NCBI GenBank assembly: GCA_963573385.1
Contig: CAUYLG010071450.1
Location: forward strand, 1 to 64,000
DNA length: 64,000 nucleotides
Direction: 5' to 3'
Source of the DNA: Cacajao melanocephalus
Lineage: Eukaryota; Chordata; Mammalia; Primates; Pitheciidae
Numbering within the stretch: position 1 is the first letter of the stretch; every line of letters begins with the position of its first letter. This document shows, piece by piece, positions 12,606 to 25,391 of the stretch. The notes beneath the pieces are model-generated. The model was not told the origin of the DNA and made no database searches. It was given only the letters and a program-made list of their open reading frames with translations. The translations under genes were made by a program, and so were the position numbers.

Positions 12606-12790
12606 AGTTGGCAGACTATGGCAGACAGGCCAAATTTGGCAGGAGCAGCCTGTTTTAGACCCTAGAATGATTTTTACAATTTTAAAAGGTTGTAACAAAG
12701 AAATGTATATGACAGAGACCATAAAACAAAGAAGAAAAACAAAAAATGTATGACAGACCAAATGTGACTCTTTATAGGAAAACAGACTGT
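12606..12790. mobile_element. hAT-Charlie-type DNA transposon fossil
   Basis: The run GTTGGCAGACTATGGCAGACAGGCCAAATTTGGC..., GCCTGTTTTAGACC..., TTTTTACAATTTTAAAAGGTTGTAAC, ATGACAGAGACCAT and the end CTTTATAGGAAAACAGACTG follows a common Charlie-type non-autonomous consensus (GCCAAATYTGGCC ... AAGAATGGTTTTTACA ... CTTTACAGAAAAAG). The same family recurs at 22382-22565. The exact subfamily is not assigned. Confidence 0.6.
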
Positions 12791-13351
12791 TCCTTGATGT
12801 AGAATTTACTCACTGTAAGGCTGTTCTTTATGAGCTAAGAGCCAAGAAAGAGTTTTGTTTTACTTCATATTTGATAAAAATCCGTTGTCACTTTTAATTT
12901 TATTTTTTATTTTACCTGTATTTCTAAGTACTGTATTTCTTTTCTAGTTTCACTTCATAGGGAAATTAAAGAATGTTTCTATTTATTTCTGAAATTAAAA
13001 TAATTAGATAATGTAAGTATCTGTATAGATGCAATCTATTAATTTGCTAATGTGGTCATGAGAAGTTTGGTATTTTTATGGGACTTTCAAATGAAGATGT
13101 TTGAAAGGAGCTGAAACCACCGATCTGAAGTTCGAGACAGAGGTTTGGGCCAGAGGTAAATATTTTGGAACTTCTGCCCTATAGGTATGATAATTGTCCA
13201 TTTCTGAGGATTCAATATATCTATGGGAATATCTATAGCAACTTTAACATTTATTTAACCCAAGCCTGCAGCTTGCTTTGGTTTTCTAGTTTAATAGAGT
13301 ATGCACCCATGTTATTAGCATAGTATATACATGCTATAGTATCTTTTCTCC
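12791..13351. other. No gene seen
   Basis: AT-rich sequence with no recognisable gene. The GTTCGAGACAGAGGTTTGGGCCAGAGGTAAATATTTTGG part near 13133 is unassigned. Confidence 0.5.
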
Positions 13352-13485
13352 CATATCAGTAATCAAGTTGTAAGCTCCTCGAAGACAAGGTATCTACTTT
13401 CTGATTCCTGAACCCATGGTGCAAATTGAGTGATTGGCATAGAATGGGAAATCAATAAATGTTTGTTGAATCAATAAATGAATGG
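13352..13485 (+). mobile_element. L2 LINE 3' end fragment
   Basis: Typical L2 end: GTTGTAAGCTCCTCGAAGACAAGGTATCTACTTTCTGATTCC, then CATAGAATGGGAAATCAATAAATGTTTGTTGAATCAATAAATG. Confidence 0.8.
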
Positions 13486-14094
13486 GCCAGGCAGACATGG
13501 CAAGGCATAATTATGATACATCATGCTGAAGGCTATACTAGTGATATTAACAAAGTGCTCTGGAATGTGGAGGTGTGGAGCCTGCCTGGGTAAGTGTGGG
13601 AAAGCATCATGAATTCAGTTCTTTAGAAATGAATAATTTGCCACATAGAGAAGAGGGGAAAAGGAATTCCAGGAATTGGGGAGTATATGCAGAAGTGAAG
13701 AAGAATGCAGAAGTGAAGAAGAATACAAAAATATTCCAAAAATTCAATGTGACTAAAAAGTTTGGTGCAAGGGAGCATGTTTACATGAGGAGATGGCAGG
13801 AAACTAATGAGGCTGGTCCAGGGCTTTTGGCATTTTGGGAATCTGGAACAGCATCCCAAAGAAAATAAGTGCTACACAGGGACAGAGATATGTTATCTAC
13901 TCTAATGAGCAACCAGGCATTTGCTTTGTTCATAGCGCCCTGAACTAGGCTGCATTAATCTGAGACACAGAGTGGTGTTTGTCTCGAGGAGCAGTGGTTG
14001 GTAATTTTAACGTTTTACAATATCTTAAATATATTCCTGTGATTTTCAGTAGGCGGAAAAGCCTTAATACAGAGGCGATGAAAGCAAAGTGTCC
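13486..14094. other. No gene seen; short 18-bp tandem duplication
   Basis: Two exact 18-bp copies of GCAGAAGTGAAGAAGAAT lie head to tail at 13689-13706 and 13707-13724. The duplication keeps the 97-codon plus frame (13575-13868) open, but that frame is overlapped by an opposite frame and has no domain. Confidence 0.5.
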
Positions 14095-14190
14095 TGAGCA
14101 GAAGCTTAGGAGATGAGGATTCTATTGATCTTATTCCCAGCTCTTAAACCTCTAGCTGTAAAACCTTGGGCAAATGCTTCCTTGTCCTGG
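14095..14190 (+). mobile_element. MIR fragment
   Basis: GATTCTATTGATCTTATTCCCAGCTCTTAAACCTCTAGCTGTAAAACCTTGGGCAAATGC follows MIR core order. Confidence 0.6.
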
Positions 14191-14499
14191 ATCTTAACTC
14201 CTCTAGGGATTCCTGTTAATCAACTTTGTTTCCCTACCTTCAGCACTGATTCTGGCTCATAGTTAAGTTCAATAAATGCTTGTTAAGTTAAAAAAAATAA
14301 TAAAAACTTTGCCCGTTTTAAAAAATGAGGTGATTAGATTAAAATAAGACAATCAATAAGGAATATTCTAGTCTTGACATTTTATGACTTTGTGGCCTTA
14401 ATTTTTAATTTTTAATAGCACAGACAAACCCATAACTAATGGAAACATTATATTTGTGTACTGCTTAACTATTTACAAAACATTTATACAGGTTTTCTC

Positions 14500-14662
14500 T
14501 CAATAAAGTCTACTAACCCTGATAGCTAGATTTAATCACTCTCATTTTAAGGACAAAATTGAAGCTAGAGACAGGAGCTGATAAAGTAACGGAGCCCAGA
14601 TTTAAATCCAAATCACCTGAATGCAAATTGAGTGCTTTTTTTCCACCCACTGCACATCTTCT
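14500..14662 (-). mobile_element. MIR fragment, antisense
   Basis: ATTTAATCACTCTCATTTTAAGGACAAAATTGAAGC, then CGGAGCCCAGATTTAAATCCAAATCACCTGAATGC and a final GTGCTTTTTTTCCACCCACTGCAC match a reversed MIR. Confidence 0.7.
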
Positions 14663-16764
14663 CCCAACATTTTGAGAACCGTATTTTTCTTGTCTGTGTC
14701 ATATCTCCCTTTAGTGCATTTGCCCCGCCCCTCTCTGTAATATGACATTGCAACGTAGCCTGTTGTGGAATTTTAGATGAGAGAATGCAGCTTATCTGAA
14801 GAATCTGACACAGAGCCAACATGTCTAGCAATAAAAATAATAATGACATTTTGGAAACCTCACCTTTCAATTATCAGCTGTGACAGTGAGTACACATTTA
14901 CAAGGATGTAACCTTCTCTCCCAAAAAGCAGGAAGGGCCCATTGCCTAGAATCACACACAGAGACAACCAGCCACAACTGTTCTGCTTTCCACTGTGCTT
15001 GCCTTGAGTTTCTTGAGAAAGTCTAATCTTGACACTGAGATCAGCATTACTGACATGAGGCACTCGGTAAGTCGAATGTAAATGAATCCAAATTCTGAGG
15101 GAACAGAGGAAAGCCCAGTTTTAAACATTGCATCAGAGTTCTTTGGATAAAGGCTCAATTACATTAAATTAAGCAGCCGGCTAGCAAGGCTAAAAGAGTT
15201 AGTAGACAAATACAATGTGCTCTTTTACAATAGCTCCAAGAACTATAGGTCAGCTTCTACTTCTGTTGGGAAAATAGCATGAGGGGGACATTTGTAAAGG
15301 GCCTATCATTGTCTTGATAAGTTGATACCGAAACTGGTAATCAGTGAAATTGGAGGCATCCTATTTCTTGTTTGAATAGAAGTGAGGCAGAGACACAAAG
15401 AGAAAGCCCATCTCAATTTGTCCTAGTATTTCCTGATTCAAATCTCTCAAGCTAGTATCTCTTACTTAGTCATACCTTAGGTGTAGCTTCCAGGGAAAGT
15501 CAATGATACAGTACACGATAAGGAGTAATTATAAGAGATTGGATTAGCTGATTTTTTTTTTATAAAAGCAGGCACACACAACAGAAGTTTTTATTGCATA
15601 AACAAATGGAAAAATCTTTAAGTAGATTCTGCTGAAATATATCTTTGAGAAGAGTAAAATTTTGTTTGCAATGTGGTAAAATATCTTCCAATTATTAAAT
15701 GCACAGGTGCTCTCCTGTGTAAGAATTTCTAGAAGGGAAAACCAAAAACATTCAATATTATGTTAAATCCTTGGTTTTATATGGGGGGAAAGTGTTACCC
15801 TGTACCATCTGGGGTGTCTGGATATGCATTTACTCAGCTACAAAGGCATTTTGGTTCACAGCTAATTGGATATGCTTTATTCAGGAAGGAGTTTAGGTAC
15901 TTTTCCCTTTGTTGTTTCTGGTGACTCTCTCAAGTATTTCTGTGATTAGAACTTGGGAATTGGCACAGACACCACTGCTGCAATTATTTGTCTCCTCTTT
16001 ACACCACAAGCCACTATTGTCTGTGTTCTACTGAGTAAAGGCCATACCCTGCCATTAATTCTTCCCTTACACTGTCTACTTATTGCAAAGGGAGTGCTGC
16101 TCCCAAATTAATGGCAGAGAATGTCCCCAGGTACTTGGAGGTTTGCAAGTTGTGGTTCTCAAAACCATGAATTAGATAGTCAGGATATATGGGCACAAGT
16201 GACATCGAAGGCATTTTAACCCTCTGTCTTCCAAAGTTATGGTCAAAGATGCCCCAATGCGGTTATCATTTATTTTCTGCCTGAAATTTCTTCTTCCCTA
16301 TAACTTTGTGCTGTGAATTTAATATTGCACTATTATGTTTCTCTGAGGATGTGCTATATATATTTTTGAATAGTTATGAATATCATTGTGCAGCCTCTGA
16401 TCAGACAATCATTTCTTTCCCTCCCTGCAGGGCCTCACATACTACATAGCTAGTCAAGATCTCTGTGTTCCTCTCTCTCTTTGCCCCAGTTTATCTGTGG
16501 TACATTTATTCTGTAGCACATTGTGAGCCCAAGATACTCAACAAATGCCTCAGATTCTTTGGGTAAAAGCAATTCTGAAGCAAATGATGATTTCTCATAT
16601 TTACATGGTTATCAAATCACTTTTACACATAAGTCTTTCTTTGATCTTTACAGCAATCTTGAAGGAGGACTGGTCAAGTATTATAAACCATTTTCCATGG
16701 GTGGGTATAAGTAATATATTCTCATGACCATCAGGACACCTCATCTGATAATGACTAAACATCA
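14663..16764. other. No gene seen; unassigned sequence
   Basis: About 2.1 kb with no assignable gene or repeat. The overlapping minus frames at 14613-15158 show no recognisable domain. Confidence 0.55.
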
Positions 16765-16835
16765 ATGATGTGTTTAAATTTCAGCTCTACCACTCAATGG
16801 CACTGTGACCAGAATAACTTTCTTGTTTAAATGGA
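16765..16835 (+). mobile_element. MIR core fragment (weak)
   Basis: TTTAAATTTCAGCTCTACCACTCAATGGCACTGTGACCAGAATAACTTTCTTG follows the MIR core. Confidence 0.5.
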
Positions 16836-16984
16836 AAAAAAAAAAAGCTTTCTTTTTGTCTGTAACTTGAATTAGGTTTAGCTTTATTGTAAGATGAATT
16901 TCTAGTAACTAGAAATCCTTATAAAAATCCTTAAAGCTGGTGGTGAAACAGTTGATATTTATGTTACTTCAAAAGTTAGATTAA

Positions 16985-17512
16985 GAAATCTTTTTGTGTA
17001 ATTAGCAGTCATTTGGAGTTTCTTTCTGTGAAGTCTGTGTTCAGGTTATTAGCCAATATTTGTATTAAGTTGTCTAATTTTTTAAATTAAATTTATAGTT
17101 TCCTTATTCTAATTTGATGATGTTATCAAAATGTTTACATATTAATTCATTACAAATAATAATAAACCATACATGTTAACATAATTAATAGATTTAGTGA
17201 AAAATACATACATGTTCAAAAATAAAACTCAATATAAAGAATGGCATTGTTTTATGTTTCTTTTTGTAAATCTCTTTAATGTCTGGCTTAATAGAAAATA
17301 ACTAAATTCCAATTCCTACTTATTTATTTAATTTGCTGTGATATGTTTTTTTAAAATTTGCCTGGCATTCAGTAATCTGGGTGTACTAGAGTTTATTCAG
17401 CTATTATCCTATTGATGGAAATCTACCTTCTTTCCAGTTTCGTGTTTTTTGATTTGTTTTTGGCATCATAAATAATGCTGCAATAAACATCCTCATGTGT
17501 TTAAAAACATTT
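16985..17512 (+). mobile_element. Old LINE-1 fragment
   Basis: The 5' part (AGCAGTCATTTGGAGTTTCTTTCTGTGAAGTCTGTGTTCAGGTTATTAGCC) and the 3' part (TTCAGCTATTATCCTATTGATGG..., CATCATAAATAATGCTGCAATAAACATCC) resemble phrases of mammalian L1 sequence. The middle is AT-rich and eroded. Strand is given as the reading in which these phrases appear. Confidence 0.55.
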
Positions 17513-17534
17513 TCAGAACTACTGATATTTCTTA

Positions 17535-17700
17535 AGAGCCTAACATGAATGAGAACTTTTTACTCATTTGATCCCATAACTGCTATGAAAAAGCTAGAAT
17601 GAATTAATTACCCTCGATTACATAGTAAATTGCAGACCGGGAGGCAGAGGCAGGACTGCTGATTCCTACCTTGACATCTACATCTGGCAGACAGGATTCT
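17535..17700 (-). mobile_element. MIR fragment, antisense (weak)
   Basis: AAGAGCCTAACATGAATGAG..., ATTACATAGTAAATTGCAGACCGGGAGGCAGAGGCAGGACTGCTGATTCC fits a reversed MIR. Confidence 0.5.
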
Positions 17701-17976
17701 GGTTAGGCACATCCAAGGCCGTGTTCACTCATGTGGCACAGCTGCTTCTCTGACTGTGGTGCTCCGTCTCTTGCTGGAGGTCATCGACTGCTGGCTCCAT
17801 GCCCACTCAAGGCCTGACAGCCTTCCTTTTAGATCCCAAGAGTGGGTCTTATAGGGATACACCAACATGTTATGGAGACTGAGAAATTGTTCCTTTCTTT
17901 AATCCTAAATCCATAGGGGGCTCTGCTCCATGAATTTGTGATGGTGTATTTTCTCTTGGTCTTAGGCTCAGAATAT

Positions 17977-18003
17977 ACTATTTTTGAGAAATTCAAAAAT
18001 AGT
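17977..18003. repeat. Small perfect inverted repeat
   Basis: ACTATTTTTGA (17977-17987) and its exact reverse complement TCAAAAATAGT (17993-18003) with a 5-nt spacer. No polymerase termination context is evident. Confidence 0.85.
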
Positions 18004-18054
18004 CTGTGCTTTATAAAAATCAAAATGACATTCCTGTGAGGTTGGCAAGGGAGC

Positions 18055-18150
18055 AAGCTTTTTCCTTTTATGGATGATGAAATCAGCTCATAGAAACGTT
18101 AAGTAAAATGCTCAAGATCACACAAGTAGTACACACCATCCGCACGAGGA
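18055..18150 (-). mobile_element. MIR fragment, antisense (weak)
   Basis: TTCCTTTTATGGATGATGAAATCAGCTCATAGAAACGTTAAGTAAAATGCTCAAGATCACACAAGTAGT is a reversed MIR core. Confidence 0.6.
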
Positions 18151-19119
18151 AGAAGGTATGTAGAATCAAAAGCACCACTCGTGTTCCTGGGGCCATTCCT
18201 TTTATCTGCCTTGGCTTTTGTGGAGTGAAGCATGTTACTGAAAATAGACTTTAATGTTCTGAGAGGTCTTAAAATGCAGATTTGATGAACACTACTTTCA
18301 TACTGTTCAGAACCGTTCTGGAATTCTTCCAACTGAAACTTTTGTTTGCATCATTTTATATTGTTTATACCCTTCAAATTGCATATAAGGCAGTTTATGA
18401 GAGAGCCATATGTAATGAAACTATTAAGGTAAGTATAAAAACCCACAATAAAATCCAAGTAAAAGGGCAAAGAGAATTTTTCTTACTGCTTGCCTGCTTT
18501 CCTGCCTTTCTTTCTGCCTGAATAATTCAGTCTAAAAGCTATTATGTGGGGTTGACCAAGGTGGGCATTCATGAGGGTGTTAGGAGCTGGGAGGGCAACA
18601 GCAGAAGCAGATTGGCCCAAGTTGTCAGAGTCTGTGTGCACTGACAGATGTCCCCAAGGGTGGATGATGGCAATGTCCCAGAGTGAGGTATGGGAACCTG
18701 GGTGTGAGACATTTAGGCACAGCAGAGATTAAGGTAATAAATATAATAAGGATGATATATTAGTATAACAATGATAACAGAAATTAGGTTCCTCATTACT
18801 GGAGAATAGTGTCAAATATATGGAAAGGGGAAAACTAGAATAAACTTCGTGATGTTGACCCATATATATATGGGTCTGGGAGCAATGACACTTCAATAAC
18901 AAGGAAAACATGAAGTGCCCAGATCCTCTGGTTTCTTAAATTCAATTCTCCACTAGAAGGATTCAGATCACCTTCGAAAAACAGTAAGTTTTATGGTTGG
19001 GTCTTGGCAAGTAAAACATAACCTTGGACCATCTTGCACCAGAAACGAAGGAAATGCTCAGCACAGATGCCGGCTTGAAGGGGCTCTCCCTGCCACAGTC
19101 TGGGATAATTTGAGCCTCA
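18151..19119. other. No gene confirmed; contains a strong splice-donor match and a palindrome
   Basis: A consensus donor AAG|GTAAGTA lies at 18426-18435 on the plus strand, downstream of an open stretch beginning near 18282, but no recognised exon pairs with it. A perfect 20-nt palindrome, GACCCATATATATATGGGTC, lies at 18857-18876. Confidence 0.45.
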
Positions 19120-19935
19120 AAATAACAAATATTTATATAAATGAATAAATGGTAAAAAAAGAAATCTTTTCTTAACTAATAAATTTATAACGTGTGATTG
19201 AAGTAGGATACTAATACATACAGAGAGGAATCATTAATTAGAAAAATCACCATTTGTCAGATATTAAAGGCTGACAAACATTAGTGGGTAGAAGTCTGTA
19301 AGGAATGGAATCCATCTAGTCTCAGAGTATCTCCCCCTAAATACTTACTGATTACAAAGAGAAAAGGAGGAACTTTAGAGTGGAGAAACCTAGCTAACTC
19401 TACCGTCATCAAATCATCAAAGGTGACATCCTAAATAATAGAACGACTCAAAATCATGTATCATCTGATAAGAATCAAAAGAAGAATATAGCATACCTTC
19501 TGTAACCTTTCTTCCAAGAAAAAAAACCTCAACCTAACCAAAAAAAAAAAAAAAATCAGATAAACCTAGACAAGGGGACATTATAGAAACTGGCCTTTAT
19601 TATTACAAACAGTCAAGGTCATGCAAGTCAAGGAAGAAATGAGGAACTGTTTGAGACTGAAGGAGACTAAAGAGACACAACAACTAATGTAATGCATAAT
19701 TCGGGACATCCGTTTGTCACTAATGACATTATGGGAACAACTGGTGAAACTTGAGTGAAATCTGTGGATTTTATGATGATAATGTATCAATGTAATTTCC
19801 TGATTTTGATGTTTTTATTGAGGTTATGTAGGAGAATATCTTTGCAGGAATTACACACTAAAATAGTCAGGGGTAATGGGGAATCTTGTTGGTAAACTTA
19901 CTTTCTAATGGCTCAGAGGAAAATGTGTTTCTTTT
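19120..19935 (+). mobile_element. Old LINE-1 (L1M class) 3' untranslated region
   Basis: The order of old L1 3'-end landmarks is kept: ATCTCCCCCTAAATACTTACTGATTACAAAGAG, GTCAAGGTCATGCAAGTCAAGGAAGAAATGAGGAACTGTTTGAGACTGAAGGAGACTAAAGAGACA, GACATTATGGGAACAACTGGTGAAACTTGAGTG, and ATGTATCAATGTAATTTCCTGATTTTGATG. No coding part is included. Confidence 0.8.
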
Positions 19936-20667
19936 TTTTTTTATATTGTACTTGCAAATTTTTTATTGTTTAAAAATATTTTGGAGAAAAAAAATGAAAC
20001 AAAAAGGAAAAGGGAAAGCTGTATCAAAATATCTTAGTAAAAACTGTACTCAGATTGAACATACAATTTAGTTTTGAGTTTCCAGCAGTTAATACAGCAA
20101 GGTAAACAACAAAGGCAGTTAGCAAAACAGCCTTTTAACAGCAACTGACTTTCCTGGTACTAAAATTCATGAGAGGTTTGTGGTATGGAGTTTGTACTGG
20201 TAACAACTAGTTAATTGCAGTTCTTCCATACCATAGCTCAATTTACAGAAGCAGTTACTTTGTATCATTATACTTTTCTTGTCGATGATTTTCCTTCTAG
20301 TTTTAGTCATATTCTGAAATAGTTGTCTCCAGACAAACATTTTCTGCATTAGGTTGAAATCATCACTTTGACATTTCCTCTTTTGTTTTTGTTTGTCTGG
20401 ACAGGGGTCTTGGGTGACAGAATATGTGGAGGGAATACTCTTAGACAAGAAAGAACAACTCCTGGATTTCTTCTTTAGGATAATACATATTTCTGATCTA
20501 AAGGTACACTCTGCTATGACATATATTTGGGAAACTGAATAACTATTTGTAAATAATTATGTGGTTGTAACAATTCAGGTAAATAATATAGGGAGGATTG
20601 GTTGCTGTACACAAACATTAAGTCTTTTTCATGACATGCCAAACTCATGTATATCTAACAATAAGAG
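19936..20667. other. No gene confirmed; 93-codon minus frame of unknown origin
   Basis: A minus-strand frame at 20167-20448 encodes a Lys/Gln/Ser-rich chain with no recognised domain. I cannot tell an exon or retrocopy piece from chance. Confidence 0.4.
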
Positions 20668-20896
20668 CCCTACCTTATTGAATATCTATTATGTAACAGG
20701 CACTCTGCTGTATTACCTGCAGTCCTAGACAGAGCCTACAAGGAAGGTGTAATTTGTGTCTTTTTTAAAGAGAAGAAGCTGAAAGTCAGAGCACTTAACT
20801 GCTATGTCTAAGCACACAGATAGTATTTGATGGAGTTGGGACTCAAACCCCAGTCTGACTGGGTCCAAAGCCTATCTTCTTTCCACCATATCTGTG
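20668..20896 (-). mobile_element. MIR SINE, antisense
   Basis: TTGAATATCTATTATGTAACAGGCACTCTGCTG, AAGAGAAGAAGCTGAAAGTCAGAGCACTTAACTGCTATG, AGCACACAGATAGTATTTGATGGAGTTGGGACTCAAACCCCAGTCTGACTGGGTCCAAAGCC are reversed MIR landmarks in order. Confidence 0.8.
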
Positions 20897-21419
20897 GGCT
20901 CTGTTATCAGTTTTATTTTCTATGCTCAAGGGAAATTAAGTCTTAAGTTAGATTCCTGAAATTAAGCTTGATCCCTAAAGTGTTTAAGTCAAATATTAGG
21001 AGTGAGGTATTGCTTTCAGTCTTCAGTATCTGAGCTCTAGAAATAAGATACTGCAAGGACCTAAGCTACTTCTTGTGTTCAAATTAGGAACAATTAGAGC
21101 TGTCGCATTAGCTTTTCCAATCCACCAAGACATTTTAAAGTAGTGTGTGCATTTTGAAACAGCTCTAATCTCACATATGACTTCAAGTTCTGAAAGTATT
21201 ATTATCCTTCCTATTGGTTAAAATTCCATACTAGGTTCTTGACAGGTAGGTCCAGAGGCATATGATTCATAATAGGTTGTATGTCAGTCTTAACTGAGAA
21301 TATTATACTGTCCTGGGAATTGTGTGAAACCCTGTGACAGAAGAGCCTGTGTCTAAGTAATACTGGGGCTGAGACCATTATTTTATCCTTGGCATTATGG
21401 GGATCACCAACACCTTGGA
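20897..21419. other. No gene seen
   Basis: Unassigned sequence, no feature that I can support. Confidence 0.5.
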
Positions 21420-21768
21420 TTTGGGCTTAGATGGATTCCAATTTTAATGCTAGTCTGTGCCTGAGAGATGATACATGCAGGTATGTGTATCATTTCCATC
21501 TCATTAAAAAAATAGTAAAAGAAAGCAGAAAGAGATTTGAGGTAGCTGACTCTGTTTCCAGTTCTATGTCCATCACATTCCCTAGTTCTTTATTTCTTCA
21601 CTTGTCAAAATATCAGTGATATTAATACATACCTTACAGGATTGACAACATTAATTAATTCTTATGGTAGTTCTTATATTTCAATGAGTTTATACATGTA
21701 AAGTAGATTTAACAATACCTGGCTCCTAGAAATTCCTTACAAATATTTGTTATTATCACTATTAATAC
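21420..21768 (+). mobile_element. MIR SINE, interrupted
   Basis: The 3' half is clear: TTCTTCACTTGTCAAAATATCAGTGATATTAATACATACCTTACAGGATTG, then after an insert of about 35 bp, TTTATACATGTAAAGTAGATTTAACAATACCTGGCTCCTAGAAATTCCTTACAAATATTTGTTATTAT. The 5' half (21420-21590) is weaker. Confidence 0.65.
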
Positions 21769-22381
21769 ATTTAAAGGGATTGACATACAGTTGCTGTTCA
21801 AAAAATAATAGTTTGATTTCATTTCTTAAAAAAATAGAAAAAACATAAAACGTTTTTATATATCTTTCCTTCAAAGGATCAGTAGAGCTATTTGTGATCA
21901 GAGATGTATCCACCCAAACTGCTACAGAAGATCAGAAACTATACTAGGCATTTGCCTTTGACTTTGGGATGCTACTAATGGTGATATAATGTACTGTTTT
22001 TGATACACCAGTGAGTTGATCTTGCAAGCTATATTTGATATATGTATAACCTTCATCTTGTTATATTGTTTCTGTGCAAATAATATGTATCCCTCAGGAT
22101 AAGAAATCATCCATGTGGGATAAATAACACTTTCTCTATGTAGGTATACAATTATCTGAAACATAAGGATTGACAAATGTTTGGTTAATTGAAAGTTTTA
22201 CAGTGATTTGAGAGTTTGAAACAATTTTGAGATGGTGTTGACATTCTCTCTTTTTTTTCATTACCAAGATTCACTGGTATCAATGCTTGGACATATTCTA
22301 CAAGTCAGTGATTTTAATTCCTGGTTAATCATAACATCATGAAGTTTTGTTGCAATGAGAAATATTCCTTTTCTTCTAATC

Positions 22382-22565
22382 CAGGGATCCACAGACAATG
22401 GCCTATAACCCAGAACTAGCCAACCACCTATTTTTATTTGGCCTGTGAGCTAAGAATAATTTTCACACTAAAGCAAAGAAGACTATGCTACTGAAATCAC
22501 ATATGTGATCTGCAAACCCTCAAATATTTAGTCTACCCCTTTACAAAAAAGCCTGCTGACCCCTG
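22382..22565. mobile_element. hAT-Charlie-type MITE with 8-bp target duplication
   Basis: Ends form an imperfect terminal inverted repeat: CAGGGATCCACAGAC at the left and the complement of GCCTGCTGACCCCTG at the right. The flanking 8-mers TTCTAATC (22374-22381) and TCCTAACC (22566-22573) differ only by two T/C transitions, which fits an aged 8-bp hAT target duplication. The interior carries GGCCTGTGAGCTAAGAATAATTTTCACA, as in the copy at 12606. No transposase. Confidence 0.8.
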
Positions 22566-25391
<2,826 letters not shown>

